Below are positions 19,983 through 31,734 of a stretch of 64,000 bases of DNA, in pieces. Numbering within the stretch: position 1 is the stretch's first letter; each line of letters starts with the position of its first letter. Source of the DNA: Achatina immaculata (taxonomy: Eukaryota; Mollusca; Gastropoda; Stylommatophora; Achatinidae); the NCBI GenBank assembly GCA_009760885.1, contig CM019692.1, positions 50,249,430-50,313,429 on the forward strand, read 5' to 3'. The notes beneath the pieces were generated by a model. The model was not told the DNA's origin. It saw only the letters and a program-made list of their open reading frames with translations, and made no database searches. The position numbers and the translations under genes were made by a program.

Positions 19983-20275
19983 TTGGAGAAAAAGTGAACT
20001 TACTTAACGCAGCTACACTGAGAGAACAATGAACTACCTAACACAGCTACACTGAGAGAACACGTGGACCTACCTAACACAGCTACACTGAGAGAACACG
20101 TGGACCTACCTAACACAGCTACACTGAGAGAACACGTGGACTTACTTAACACAGCTACACTTGGAAAACAAGTGAACTTATCTAAGAGAGTTACGCTCGA
20201 AGAGCAAGTGACCGTATCTAGCACAGCTACCTTCAGAGAACAGCTACACTCGAAGAACATGTGAACTTATCCTAA
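19983..20275. repeat. 36-bp minisatellite, about 8 units
   Basis: Unit core CTAACACAGCTACACTGAGA. The three central units are identical and the outer ones degenerate. The period is divisible by three, so both strands carry open frames (20000-20260 minus, 20064-20264 plus), which I regard as artefacts. Confidence 0.9.
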
Positions 20276-21144
20276 CATAGCCAAGCAAACAGGCATCAAG
20301 CTCTGCTTCACTCTTCGTTCTTCCCCTCCCCCCACCCACCCCGTCACATATATTTGTCATTCATTGTTACACATTTTATATGAGATCTAACATACACTCA
20401 TACAAGTACGCATAAAAATACACACCGATGTATGAAAGTAGAATATTTTTCTATAACAACATACATTCATTCAGACACTCAATTCGTTATTTATAGCCTC
20501 CCTTGTTTATACTTCCATATATACATTTATAAATACACTTGTGACTCACGTGTGGAATAATTCATTCATTCATTCAATTTGTCAATTACCGCCAGTTTCT
20601 TCGAGCGTGTCAAATGTATGTTGGCGACTGTCTGTGTCACGGGCAATTACTTGGCCCGGGTGCGGGTACAGAAAATACCATCCTAACAGGACCTAATTTT
20701 AGCCTCCTATCTTTGACCTTCCTGGAATGTGCATAAGTTTGCACACAGACTGCCGAAGTACTTGCTAAAAATCCTGTCCTGAAAGTGATATATGGGACCT
20801 CACCACACAAATCTCAACACAATTTCTAAATAGCTGAAAAGGATAGTACGATCCTAACGACAAAGAGCAGAAATTAGTAACTGTAATTTTCATGCATTAA
20901 CAGAAGGGCAAGTTATTTAAGACAACAGAAAACAGCCTGCAGGGGAAAGAAAGAATAAAAAGCAATACAATGTTGTACGTAAGGCACCGTAAACAAGCTA
21001 TTTTGTAGCAATTTGATTCTATTACTTTCGTTGTCGTTTGCGAAAGTGATTGACGTAATATATAAGGATTATTAAGTTTTGCATTGAGGAAAAGTGCATG
21101 GATTGTCTGTTTTAACAAGCCGGGTGAAGATACATATCGCACAG
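20276..21144. other. Gene-free stretch
   Basis: AT-rich, no family recognised. A minus-strand 81-codon frame (20897-21142) lacks any motif. Confidence 0.45.
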
Positions 21145-21455
21145 GGTCAACGACCTATAGCTGACTGCTAGCATCAGGATTGGTAAACCATAGCCGACCA
21201 AAACTCTGTCCCAGCTCTCCACTTTTGTCCAAAGTAACAGATTCAGACTAGCTATTTGGACAGCTATCGCTATGGTCTCCATGGTGATGGAGTCTGCTAA
21301 AGAAGCATTGCACCTTTTCGTCTAGGCAGCCGTCAGGATGTTAGTATACAGCCTCAGATTTAGATGGTGTGATTGAATACCAGGAATGAGACCAAAAGAA
21401 AAAACAAAACAAAAGAAGAAGAAGAAGCAGAAGAAGAAGAAGGAGGAGGAGGAGG
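21145..21455 (+). mobile_element. R5 family repeat with GAA tail
   Basis: Begins around ATAGCTGACTGC, includes CATGGTGATGGAGTCTGCTAAAGAAGCATTGC-type R5 landmarks (about 21276-21309) and ends in GAAGAAGAAGAAGC repeats (about 21415-21450). Confidence 0.7.
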
Positions 21456-21620
21456 TTTCTTGTCAAACTTCACCAGTACTTGAATCACAGATATCCCTGC
21501 CCCTATTAAGCAGTCTGGGAGCACCAACGGAATGATGGGACAGATTCTTGCCTATTTATAGCCCTGCAGACTCTGATAACTGCACCGTCACACCAATGCA
21601 GTCATCCTTGCTCCCACATA
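21456..21620 (-). mobile_element. R5 family fragment, antisense
   Basis: Contains reverse R5 landmarks (ATATCCCTGCCCCTATTA, GAGCACCAACGGAATGA). Head-to-tail with the previous plus copy, so the two R5 copies form an inverted pair. Confidence 0.5.
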
Positions 21621-21699
21621 AAGCACTAAAATAGACAGAAACTAAAAACCTAGGAAAATATTACTTTTTAGTTTGATTAGTTTAGTTCAAATATAAAGA

Positions 21700-22170
21700 T
21701 CTAAGCATGAAGACGAAAATCAATATATTAAAGAGAAATGTTCTAAGTGTATTACTCTATGGAAGTGAAAGCTGGAAAATCACCAAAACCATGGAAAACA
21801 AGTTGAATTCTTACCAGACTTAATGTTTACGAAGAATTAGAAAAATATTTTGGCTCAAACACCATAAGAAATAACATCTTATTAGCAGAAATGCAGATGA
21901 AGCCACTGACAGGAATTATTGAGGAAAGACGCTGGCGATGGTTGGGACATGTGCTCCGAATGACTGACAACTCACTACCAAAAATAGCACTAAGATGGAC
22001 ACCACAGGGGAACAGAAGTAAGGGTAAACCAAAAGAGACATGGAAAAGAACAACAGAGAGGATGTTGAGCAATAGAGGGCTCACCTGGGCAAGAGCAGAA
22101 AAAAAAAGGCAAAGCACAGGCATTTGTGGAAAAACCTTGCGGAAGCCTCATGTGCCCTGGGAACTTAAGG

Positions 22171-22203
<33 letters not shown>
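21700..22203 (+). mobile_element. L2-family LINE 3' fragment with (GA)n tail
   Basis: Starts in the segment encoding VLSVLLYGSE (here VLLYGSESWKITKT). A stop and frame change occur near 21822. It is then open through RRWRWLGHVLRMTDNSLP and the KETW motif, ending in a GA tail (22177-22203). One of five L2 3' fragments in the window. Confidence 0.85.
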
Positions 22204-22204
<1 letters not shown>

Positions 22205-22718
22205 AGAGTCCATGTCATTATCATTATCCTGTGCCCACTTCCCAGGAATAGCTGGCTGCAGTGATCCTCCATCTTTCTCTATTCTTTCTTTGTCACAGTG
22301 CATGCAGCCAAGCTGAGTTTTTTTTCCGGGGGTTTTAAATAGCAAAACTGAAAGTGAGCAAAATTATGGGACAAATCAAATTAATTAATTAATTAATTAA
22401 TAATAAATATGACGATGATGATGATGAATTTTGCACGACTGAAACTCAGTTTCAGTGAAACTACTCTGTGTTGGACGAGCACTGTTTCTTATGATCACAG
22501 TAACTGAACATTTTTTGTCCTTTGAAAGTGTATCTTTATTGTGCTAACCATGTTTTTTTGTTCCTTATCCGTGTAACGTAATTAGTTCCTAATTAATTGA
22601 TGTTATTGTGTTTGATAGGTTGGAAATATTTTCTTGTTTTGCTGAAATTTAAGTAGAGACTTCGTCATTTTCAAGCTTGGCATGGCAGTAAATGAAGTCA
22701 ATGGTTTTCACTGTGTGT
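22204..22718. other. Gene-free stretch
   Basis: Contains an (AATT)n tract (about 22378-22404) and a GAT run (about 22412-22427). No gene recognised. Confidence 0.45.
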
Positions 22719-22868
22719 GTGTGTGAGAGAGAGTGTTAGAGAAAGTGTAAGAGACAGTATGAGAGAGAGAGTGAGAGAGAGAATGAAGAGAGAGAGTGAG
22801 AGAGAAAATGAGAGAGAGAATGAAAGAGAGAAATAGAGAGAGCGAGAGAGATATAGAGAGTGAGAAGG

Positions 22869-22905
<37 letters not shown>

Positions 22906-23200
22906 AGTGAGAAAAATGAAAGAAAGAGAGAACGTGAGAGGGAAAATGAGAGAGAGAGAGAGAGAGAGTGAGAGGGAGAATGAACGAGAGAGAGAGAAGT
23001 GAGAAAGATTGAGAAAGTGAGATTGTGAGAGAGAATGAAAGAGAAAGAGTGAGAGAGTGAGAGAGGAGTGAGAGAGAGATAAAAAAGAGTGATAGAGAGA
23101 GTGAGAGAACGTGAGAAACTGAGAGAAAGAGTGAACGTGAGAGAAAGAGAGAGAGAGGGGGGGGGGTTGTGAGAGGGAAAGAGAGATAGAGAACAATTAT
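22719..23200. repeat. GA-rich satellite (~480 bp)
   Basis: An almost pure purine strand of GAGA, GTGAGA and AATGAGA units. The minus-strand frames of 162-187 codons (Ser/Leu/Phe-rich) reflect the CT repeat and are not genes. Confidence 0.9.
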
Positions 23201-23495
23201 GTTCTGTTACATGATGACGTGTCCAGATTGGTATGTTAACCGTTTTGTCCGACTTCCCCATTTGGAAAGTTCACCATGCTTGTGTGAGTGTTTATATAGG
23301 TCGAGACAATGTGTAGGGGCGTCTATAATTACTGGAGAGACATTTGACACAAAGCGGGTCTGATCAACAGATTGACCAGCTGTGGAGTTACTTGCATTCA
23401 CTCACTCGTGTAGAAACTCAGGCAAACATTCACATTTTCTTTCATACTTTTGTCCAGTTATACAACAAATTATTTAGTTTGTCCAGTATCTTAAT

Positions 23496-23832
23496 CCCTC
23501 CGAATCCCCTGGACAGCAAAAAATAACTAATGAAGAATGTATGAGAAGAGCTGGAGAGACAAAAAAAAAACATTGTCAAAAAGATAATAGAGAGACAGTG
23601 TACTTTCATAGGACATGCAATGAGAAGAGGGGGGCATTGAAAATATTATAACAGCAGGAAAAATAGAGGGAAGAAGATCAAGAGGAAGACCAAGAGAAAT
23701 GATACCGGACAGTCTGACGGGATGGTGTGAGAGGAGATCATCAACTGAGCTGATGGCCTGCATGAAGGATCGTGTACCCTGGAGAAGCATAATAGCCAAT
23801 GCCAGTCGGCACGGCACCTGATGATGATGATG
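23496..23832 (+). mobile_element. RTE-like LINE 3' fragment with target duplication
   Basis: Equivalent to the last ~340 bp of the element at 3533-5864, ending in GATGATGATGA. Flanked by AGTATCTTAAT (23485-23495) and AGTACCTTAAT (23833-23843), an 11-bp duplication with one mismatch. Here the GGA and TGG codons mutated to stops in the longer copy are intact. Confidence 0.85.
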
Positions 23833-24132
23833 AGTACCTTAATAAACTGAAGACGGTTTACCCTGGTACGGAAAAGAAAAGTTAAAATTAAACTATTTCA
23901 TATGTTAATGAAGAACAGAATAATTTTATTCCAAATTTAAAAAAGGATTTTGATGCCAAGTATATTAAAAATTACGACTTGTGCTCACAGAAAACAGAAG
24001 CAAGCTATTGATAGAACCATATATATTTCCCTGATAAAGAAAAACAAAACAAAAGAGGACGATGAAAGACAACTTGGTGAAGAACCACACAAGCCGGCGT
24101 TGAACAGTAAGCAAAAAAAGGTAGATAGAGGT

Positions 24133-24250
24133 GTATGTATCACAGACAAACTCTTATCACAGACAAACTCTTATCACAGACAAACTCTTATCACAGACAA
24201 ACTCTTATCACAGACAACCTCTTATCACAGACAAACTCTTATCACAGACA
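24133..24250. repeat. 17-bp minisatellite, about 7 units
   Basis: Unit TCACAGACAAACTCTTA, nearly perfect. One unit has CAACC in place of CAAAC. Confidence 0.9.
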
Positions 24251-24285
24251 ATTTGATGAGAAAGAAGGCGTTTTCCGTTCTAGTA

Positions 24286-24600
24286 CTCAGCGACTCATAA
24301 CTGACATACTGGGTCAGGGCTGGCGAAACACAGTTGGTCAAGACCCTGTCCCATGTGTCCCTTGGTACTCCCAGTATCAGATCCAGTCTGGCTAACTGAC
24401 ATGGATGTTCACTGTCCCCATGGTGGTGGAGTCTGCTACAGAAGCATTTCACACCCGCTTGCTTGTTTAATTCCATTCAAGAAGAAAAAAAATATAGGCT
24501 GCCATAACCCGCTCTCAGTCCGACACGATGTTGTGGCTCAACACCTTCACGGCATCGCCTGAAAACAACACCAGTTCAATGGAGATCACCTCTATCTACC
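24286..24600 (+). mobile_element. R5 family repeat
   Basis: R5 landmarks in order: CTGACATACTGG, TCAAGACCCTGTCCC, GGTGGTGGAGTCTGCTA, CATTTCACACC, CGACACGATG. It ends near a CCAGTTC motif where other copies have GAGTTCC and a GAA tail. The tail is not obvious here. Confidence 0.7.
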
Positions 24601-24649
24601 TTTTTTATTTAAACCAGTTTTACTGCAGTCGCCATCCCTTTTATCTGAA

Positions 24650-24798
24650 CAGTAAGCAGGTCAGCCGAGGCACCAGGCAAAAACTGGCTGAAGACAGCGA
24701 GAAGTGGAGAGAATCTGCTGTTGCTTTGCAAAACGGTACAGCGTACACTGGAGGAAGAGAGGATGTATCAGAAGACCGAGAGAAAAAGTGGTTGTTAC
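24650..24798 (+). mobile_element. LINE C-terminal scrap (L5 type)
   Basis: The frame reads RQKLAEDSEKWRESAVALQN, the usual tail of a LINE polyprotein (an aspartate-rich, Trp-containing end after the basic motif). A related minus-strand piece lies at 56326-56690 and another near 63520. GAA copy C inserted immediately downstream. Confidence 0.55.
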
Positions 24799-24811
24799 AT
24801 CAAAAGGTAAT

Positions 24812-25688
24812 CTTCTTCCTCCTCTTCTTCGTTCGCTTCTACCACCAAGACCGCCCTGTGATCCTATTTACCCCAGTGGTCATCGTTAAGTCCCGTGGTC
24901 CCCGTGTGGTCCATGAAAGGAGCACATGAGATCCCCGAGATGACCACAAGAGGTTCAGAGTATCGCAGGGCTTCAGCCTGTATTCTTGGTGGGTCTCAGA
25001 ACCGGGATTGCGTGACACTGGTTTTCGTTGCACCAGTTTAGTCTAGAGTTGGACTTTCTCACCGGAAGACCTCGACGTGTTTTGGATATCAGTATATTCC
25101 TGCTGGGTGAGAGGTAGTTGCCCATCCAATCCAGTGTTGGACTTTCTCATCGGAAAACCTCAGCGTGATTAGGATACACATACATCCCCACCAGGTGAGA
25201 TGTGGTTGCCTATCTAGACTACACTGGTCCAGTGTCTCCGACTTCAGCATTTTGTGGTCGTGGCCGCTACCCTTCCTAGTTGTGACCAGGATGGAGCTTT
25301 TATCCAAGAGGACGAATCCTCGCCATTAGTGATTCCCACCCCTGGGTTGAGCCGGTTTAGGCATATTATCCCAGTATGGGTGTATGTCGGGCGTGACCGA
25401 CCTCAAGAGCCTAGCCATCAAGTTTCACCCTGGTGTATGCCGGTTTAGGCATATTTCACCAGTGTAGGTGTATTTCGGACGTGGCTGGCCTCTAGAGCAG
25501 AGGTGCCGTGGTATGAGTAGCTCTCACCGCGGTACTACTGGACATACCGATTAAACTTCACTTTATCCTTTCCTTCACCTTTTCACATCGGCGCCGCACA
25601 GCAACCATTATTTCTTTTCCGCAGTTTCTTCCTTGACCTGGAGGAGGTTCACTCCACGGGCGGCATTCGAAGAGTCTCGCCAGCAGTG
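24812..25688 (-). mobile_element. GAA-tailed non-autonomous element, copy C
   Basis: Bounded by a perfect 13-bp target duplication ATCAAAAGGTAAT (24799-24811 and 25689-25701), the clearest in the window. It contains two CTCACCGG-type subunits (about 25049-25210) and a shortened second domain, because a deletion near 25400 removes most of one CCGGTTTAGGCA unit. It ends CAGCAGTG at the same base as copies A, E and H. Confidence 0.9.
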
Positions 25689-25804
25689 ATCAAAAGGTAA
25701 TAAAATGATGCTTTTTTATCATCTAATATTTTTTAATTGCAATTTTATTAGAAGGCCTCTATGGTGATATTTAACTGAAAAGCAAAAAAAAAAAAAAACA
25801 AGGC

Positions 25805-26248
25805 TCACAGATAAGAAGACCATGCTCGCTTTTGGCAATTAGAGGCCCATAGCTGACATACTGGCGTCAAGGTTGGCTGACCATAGCTGACATACTGGCG
25901 CCAGGATTGGCTAACCATAGCTGACATACTGGCGTCAGGATTGGCTAACCATAGCTGACCAAGACCCTGTCCAATCCTCTTCGTTGGTATACCAAGTAGC
26001 AGGCCTAGCCTGGCTAACGGGGCAGGAATCGGCATGGTCACCAAGGGGTGGATTCTACTAAAGAAGTATTGCACACCTCGTTATTTTATAGCTGCACTCA
26101 GGGGCTGAAAAAAATATCCCATAAACCACTTCTAATTCGACACGATGCTTCAACATCTCCACAACATCGGGTGCACACAGCACCATAAGAAATAACAGTA
26201 GTAAGGAGATTGACGAAGAAGAAGAAGAAGAAGTTTTTTATGTGAATT
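25805..26248 (+). mobile_element. R5 family repeat with internal 34-bp triplication and GAA tail
   Basis: Near its left end the R5 segment CATAGCTGACATACTGGCG is tandemly repeated three times with a 34-bp period (about 25860-25960), which is not seen in the other copies. It continues through the usual landmarks and ends in GAAGAAGAAGAAG (about 26214-26234). Confidence 0.75.
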
Positions 26249-26372
26249 ACGCTCACGCTGATACGCACAACGAAACAAGTCTCGCTCCATTCACTTTATT
26301 GAACGAACTAATATACTCTCCTCCCGCCTCTAACCGAATTTACTTTGCACGAACACTAGCATAATCCACATG

Positions 26373-27510
26373 GATTCTTCTTCTTCTTCTTCTTTCGCTT
26401 CTACCATCAGGATCGCCCTATGATCCTGCTGAATATACTCCTGTGGTCTTCGATGTGTCCCGTGGTCCCCGAGAGGCCCACATGAGATCCCCGAGAGGAT
26501 CACATGAAGTTAAGAGTATCGCGGGGCTTGGGCCTGAATTCTCGGTGGTTCGCAGAAGCGGGATTGCGTGACACCGTGGGTTTCGTTGCACCAGTTTAAT
26601 CTAGAGTTGGACTTTCTCACCGGAAAACACCGGCGTGGTTTGGGTATCAGCATATCCCCGCCGGGTGAGACGTGGTTGCTCATCCAGCCTAGAGTTGGAC
26701 TTGCTCACCGGAAAACCTCAGCGTGATTAAGATACGCATACATCCCCTCGGGTGAGAGGTGGTTGCCTATCTAGTCTGCACTGGTCCAGTGTCTCCAACT
26801 TAGCATTTTATCGTCATGGCCACTACCCTTTCTACTTGTGACCAGGACGGAGCTTTTGTCCAGGAGGACGAATCCTCCCTACTAGTAATTTTCACCCCTT
26901 GGTTGAGCAAGTTTAGGCATATTATCCCTGTATGGGCGTGTTTAGGACGTGACCGACCTCTATAGCGGAGGTACCGTGACATACGTAGCCATCAAGTTTC
27001 ACCACTGGTTTAAGCCGGTTTAGGCATATTTCACCAGTATCGGTATATATCGGACGTGGCCGGCCTCTAGAGCAGAGGTGCCGTGATATGAGTAGCTCCC
27101 GTCACTAGACTACTGGACATACCGATTAATCTTCACTTTATCTTTTCCATCACCTTTTCACAGCGGCGGCGCTCGGCAACCCTAATCGCATTTACTTCGT
27201 TGGCCGGGAGGAGCCGCACTCCACGCACGGCAGCTGAAGAATCTCGCCAGCAGCGGGTTTTAAATGAGAGTTGTCCTTCTCTCAGATGAGCTACCAAACA
27301 CGACTCTCATCTACCCGAAACGTCTAGCTTACAAGCGACAGATATTCGCCTTCGCCCCTTCTCCTGTCAGTTTGAACAGTTCCGCCACGAGAAGGCCAGG
27401 AGCTGGACTTGACTGTTAGAGGCTATTTGAGACGCAAGTCTGGGAGACATTTATTTGGAGTGGAGAGCGTATCCTGCACTCCACCTCCGGCTATAACAGT
27501 CGTTAAAACC
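26373..27510 (-). mobile_element. GAA-tailed non-autonomous element, copy D (long form)
   Basis: Flanked by ATCCACATG (26364-26372 and 27511-27519). The tail side is plus-strand CTT repeats. Two CTCACCGG subunits and two CCGGTTTAGGCA subunits follow. Beyond CGCCAGCAGCGG it continues for about 250 bp with the long-form block (CTCATCTACCCGAAACG, CCTTCTCCTGTCAG, GAGGCTATTTGAGACGC), which is shared with B and F. Confidence 0.85.
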
Positions 27511-27690
27511 ATCCACATGAAATAATAAATAATAATAATATTATAATAGTGACATACTTCAATTTCCCAGTGATACTCATTGTGGTGTCAGTTTTATCAG
27601 TCAATCAGTTCAAGCTGGCACGGTGAATTTCTCGGGCTGATCTATATCTAATGGAGATATTCAGAGGTTAAATACTATTCAGTTGTACAA
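27511..27690. other. Short AT-rich spacer with AAT repeats
   Basis: Contains AATAATAAT (about 27520-27545). No gene. Confidence 0.5.
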
Positions 27691-27694
27691 ATTT

Positions 27695-28050
27695 ATTCAG
27701 ATGCAAAAATTCTTCACATTCAGAAATTATTCAGATGCACAAATTATTCAGATGTACAAATTATTCAGATGCACACATTATTCAGATGTACAAATTATTC
27801 AGATGTACAAAGTGTTCAGATGTACAAATTATTCAGGTGTACACATTATTCAGATGCGCAAACTATTCAGATGCACAAATTATTCAGATGCACGAATTAT
27901 TCAGGTGAACAAATTATTCAGATGTACAAATTATTCAGATGCAAAAATTATTCATATGTACAAATTATTCAGATGCCCAAATTATTCAAATGCACAAATT
28001 ATTCAGATGTAGAAATTATTCACAGGCACAAATTATTCAGATGAACAAAT
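27695..28050. repeat. 17-bp minisatellite, about 20 units
   Basis: Unit CAGATGTACAAATTATT with frequent variation at TGTAC/TGCAC. The period of 17 is not a multiple of three, but the array lacks stops in two frames and so produces two overlapping 91-109 codon frames with a repeated FRCTNYSD-like pattern. Confidence 0.9.
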
Positions 28051-29246
28051 TACAGACCTCTGTCTCGACCATGTTTATTTCATTTTGATACTTTTGGCTG
28101 GGAGTTAACTCTTTTACTCCGTAACTTGCGTGCGCTGCTGTACATGTGTCGGTATACAGTCTTAGTACCCGTGAAGATGTTAATTGCACAGGTTTTTGGT
28201 GTCGGACAGGGAGTAGATCAAGGAGGTTTTAATGAGTTTTGACTGAAATCTCGAATGAGACAAAAAAAAAAGCTTCTTATCAAAATGCACCAATAAGATA
28301 TTTTGATGTGAAGTATTGGCTGAAAGAAACTGTAAGGAAATTACATTATAATTGAAAAATGTGGGTCAGGGTAGAAATATGCTACTTTTCATGTTATGTA
28401 GATTTTGCCTAAATATCGTAATGAGCATTGATTCGATTAAGTGGGCAAGATCTACCAACACTGCCAGTGCTGTTTAAAGAAACGCTTGGCGAGAGATCAC
28501 AAATCATTTCTGAGATATGTGATCTGGGTATCCTCTCCTTTCTCCTGAGATACGTGATCTCTGTATCTTCTCCTTTCTCCAGGGACTGGAGAATTTTGTC
28601 TTCCTATTACTTTACAATGAACGAAAAGTCGGACGAGAAGCGGGAGTAATGAAAAGTAACCCTATACTCTTGAAATACGTAGTGATATGAAAAACATCCG
28701 TACTCGTCTCCGTTTTCCTTTTCTTTACTTATCGCCCCTGGCGACTTATCGCCCTTGAGTTCAGAGTTCATCTTTAGCATATCTTGACCCTCGGGATCCA
28801 CATAATGAAATACATGGAGTCGAAACTGTTCCCATCGGAGATTTTAGCACTAGCCAGCAGATCTAGCGGCCGCGGCTTCTCGCTGAGAACTAAATGAGTT
28901 TTTTTTTTCTACGAGTTGAATGTTCTGAATCTGTTATGAGTTAGATATTTTCCTGAAAGAAAAGAACACATAACGTTATTATGTCTTAATTTTATGAAAC
29001 AAAGTGATTCGCTCCTCTACCCAGTAACGATTATAATCTCGACAATAGATAACTGTCAGATCTGCGAGGTGGATTTTTGTTCTTATTCCTCAGGCATTTG
29101 TGGAGTGGTTATGTTTCCAGGAATCACCTCCAGGATCTGAGTCAAAGTTCTATCCGGCTAATGTCCACCCATCAGGAAAACGGGCATCTGTTTGTTTCAT
29201 AAACAGAACATATATATGTGTATGTATAATCATATATATGTATGAA
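28051..29246. other. Gene-free stretch (~1.2 kb)
   Basis: The least repetitive-looking block in the window. Short tandem doublings only (GAGATATGTGATCT and GAGATACGTGATCT near 28511-28563). No gene, intron signal cluster or RNA signature that I can support. An ATATATGT tract lies at about 29210-29240. Confidence 0.45.
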
Positions 29247-29840
29247 TGAGGAAAAAATTGGAAGAAGTGAAGAGTTTTTAATATCTTGGATCACTGCTAA
29301 CTAATAATGGAGATACAATGAGGGAAATTAAAAGGAGGACATCTATCACTCTTCAGAAAGTAAAACAACTAAAGAATCTGTGGAGAGGAACAGACATACT
29401 TACAAAAATATGATTTTTAAGGGCATGCATCCTTTCCCATCGCAACATATGCCTGTGAGACCTGGACACTTGACAAAACAGTTGAGAAACGCATAAATGC
29501 CTTTGAATGTAAATGCTACAGAGGAGTTCTTCAAATATGATGGACACAAAAAGAACAAATATATCCATATTACAATAACTTAATATTGTAGAAGGCTGGC
29601 TAGTAAAGAAGATTAAAGAGAGAAAACTTAGACACATTAAACGTCATGAGAATTTAGAGAAGACCGTCTTGGAAGGGTACATAATGGGAAAAAGAAAGAG
29701 AGAAAGACCAAGGCGAAGATGGCTGCAAGACATCGTTGATGATCTACAAATGGATGCATCAGCAGCAGGCCTACAAGAGTACTGTTTGGGAGGCAAAGTT
29801 CCGCAAGGGACATGCAAATAAATGAATGAATGATTGAATG
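29247..29840 (+). mobile_element. L3-family LINE 3' fragment
   Basis: A good example of the L3 end: starts near the segment encoding FQYLGSLLTNNGDTMREIKR, passes ATYACETWTLDKT and ISW-like RT C-terminal motifs, then GRPRRRWLQDIVDD-like sequence, and ends in (TGAA)n (about 29817-29837). Frames are broken, and a small deletion removes the HLAYNRE-like segment seen in other copies. Confidence 0.8.
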
Positions 29841-29947
29841 TATAATCATGTCTTTCACTCCCTTGGGAGCATAGGACATGGATAAATGCTCTCCAGTCTC
29901 TGCTTCCTTCTATGTGTATCCCTTGTCTCTGAGCACTATCATGATTT
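29841..29947 (-). mobile_element. L7-type LINE 3' scrap, antisense
   Basis: The reverse complement matches 60200-60414: a frame with VLRDKGYT and KGVK, followed by a short GAT-like end. It is cut off by GAA copy E at its inner side. Confidence 0.55.
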
Positions 29948-30825
29948 CTTCTTCTTCTACGTTCGCTTCTACCACCAAGATCGCCCCGTGATCCTCCTGA
30001 ATTTACTCCTGTGGTCCTTGATTGGTGATTCCCGAGAGGGCCAGAAGAGATCCCCGAGAGGACAACAAGAGGTTCAGAGTATCGGGGGGCTTGGGCCTGT
30101 ATTCTGGTTGGTTCGCAGAAGCGGGATTGCGTGACACCGTGGTTTTCGTTGCACCAGTTTAATCTAGAGTTGAACTTTCTCACCGGAAAACCTCGACGTA
30201 GTTTGGATATCCGTATATCCCCACCAGGTGAGAGGTGGTTGCTCAACTAGACCAGCCTTGAATTTTCTCATCGGAAAACCTCAGCGTGATTAGGATACGC
30301 ATATATCCCCGTCGGGTGAGAGGTGGTTGCCTATCTATATTGCACTGGTCCAGTGTCTCCGACTTCAGCGTTTTGTGATCGTGGACGCTACCCTTCCTAG
30401 CTGTGACCAGGACGGAGCTTTTGTCCAGAAGGAGGAATCCTCGCCAATAGTAATTTTCACCCCTCGGTTGAGCCGGTTTAGGCATATTATCCCAGTATGG
30501 GTGTGTTTAGGACGTGACCGACCTCTAGAGCGGAGGTGCCGTGACATACGTAGCCATCAAATTTCACCACTGGTTTAAGCCGGTTTAGGCATATTTTACC
30601 AGTATGTGTGTATGTCGGAGGTGGCCGGTCTCTAGAAAGGTGCCGTGGTATGTGTAATTCTCGCCGCGAGACCACTGGACATACCGACTAAGCTTCACTT
30701 TATCCTTTCCATCATCTTTTCACATCGGCGCCGCACGGCAACCCTGATTGCTTTTCCTCATTTTCTTCATTGGCCGGGAAGAGTTTCACTCCACGCGCGG
30801 CATCCGAAGAATCTCGGCAGCAGTG
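29948..30825 (-). mobile_element. GAA-tailed non-autonomous element, copy E
   Basis: Starts with CTT repeats and ends CGGCAGCAGTG. It has two CTCACC-type subunits (about 30170-30345) and two CCGGTTTAGGCA subunits. Target duplication is unclear (ATCATGATT on the left against ATCTGATT on the right). It sits at the edge of an L7 LINE scrap. Confidence 0.85.
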
Positions 30826-30917
30826 AGATCTGATTGGAAATACTACGGGACCGACTGAAGATAGATGATGATAGACGCCATTGCTTATGGACACAGCATA
30901 AGACGAAGACAACGACG

Positions 30918-30940
30918 ACGATGATGATGACGATGATGAC

Positions 30941-30971
<31 letters not shown>

Positions 30972-30972
30972 T
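30918..30972. repeat. (GAT/GAC)n microsatellite
   Basis: About 55 bases of GATGATGAC repeats. Confidence 0.9.
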
Positions 30973-31734
30973 ACATCATATGAAATTTAGTCCAACGCTT
31001 AGAAAAGTATGAAGACCGTTGGTTTTTTGGTATACGTTCAGACCATACAGTGCCGAGTAAAGAAACGCAACTTCCACGGACTTGCTTAGAGGGCAAAATC
31101 TTGTCCAGCATACGAGTATATCAGTCAGCGTTTATCATCTACGCAGATAACGAAAATTCCCAAAAGTAGAGACAGAGTTATACCTTTCTCTTTTTTTTTT
31201 TATGAACATGCGGTCTATTTTGGGTTTCAAGTTTTAGAAATTATCGCCAGATAAGCAGTAGGCGATGCTCTTTGGTGGGCCGACCAGAAAGGTTCATTGG
31301 TCTCTAGGTGGCCGTTTTGATGCAAGGTCTTCGTGAGAAGTTCAGAAAACTGTAGTTCCTTGCCTATTCTCTGGACTATGATATTTACATTTAAAATTGC
31401 TAGTATTCATTTGGCTATTCACAAAGAACGAATGCCTTGATCATGTCGGAAACTGACGTAGCAATAAACCCTGTTGGAAAAATGGGCGTACCCTTCAACA
31501 GCAGTGGTCCCTTTTCTTTATTTTGTTGGTATTCTGAAATTAAATTCAACAAAACAGAGACGAAAACGAACTTCATGTCACTCAGTTAAATCTTCATGCC
31601 AGCAGGTTGGTGGATTGTGTGCACGTGGATATCAGAGTATGGGAAGAAGACAGGCGTAATAACAGCGCAGAAAATTCTTGCTTTCTTCGACGGTTCTCTT
31701 GTACAAGGATGACTGTTCTAGATTTACAGCAGGA
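30973..31734. other. Gene-free stretch
   Basis: No recognised feature. Confidence 0.45.

Noticed and set aside
22698..23261. Open frames of 162-187 codons on the minus strand
   Set aside because: They are the CT strand of a GA-rich satellite; Ser/Leu/Phe repetition only.
24133..24250. Short regular repeats that could recall a CRISPR array
   Set aside because: Units are contiguous 17-mers with no unique spacers, and the window is eukaryotic.
28428..28801. Short frames in the least repetitive block, considered as host exons
   Set aside because: No homology that I recognise and no consistent splice-site pairing.
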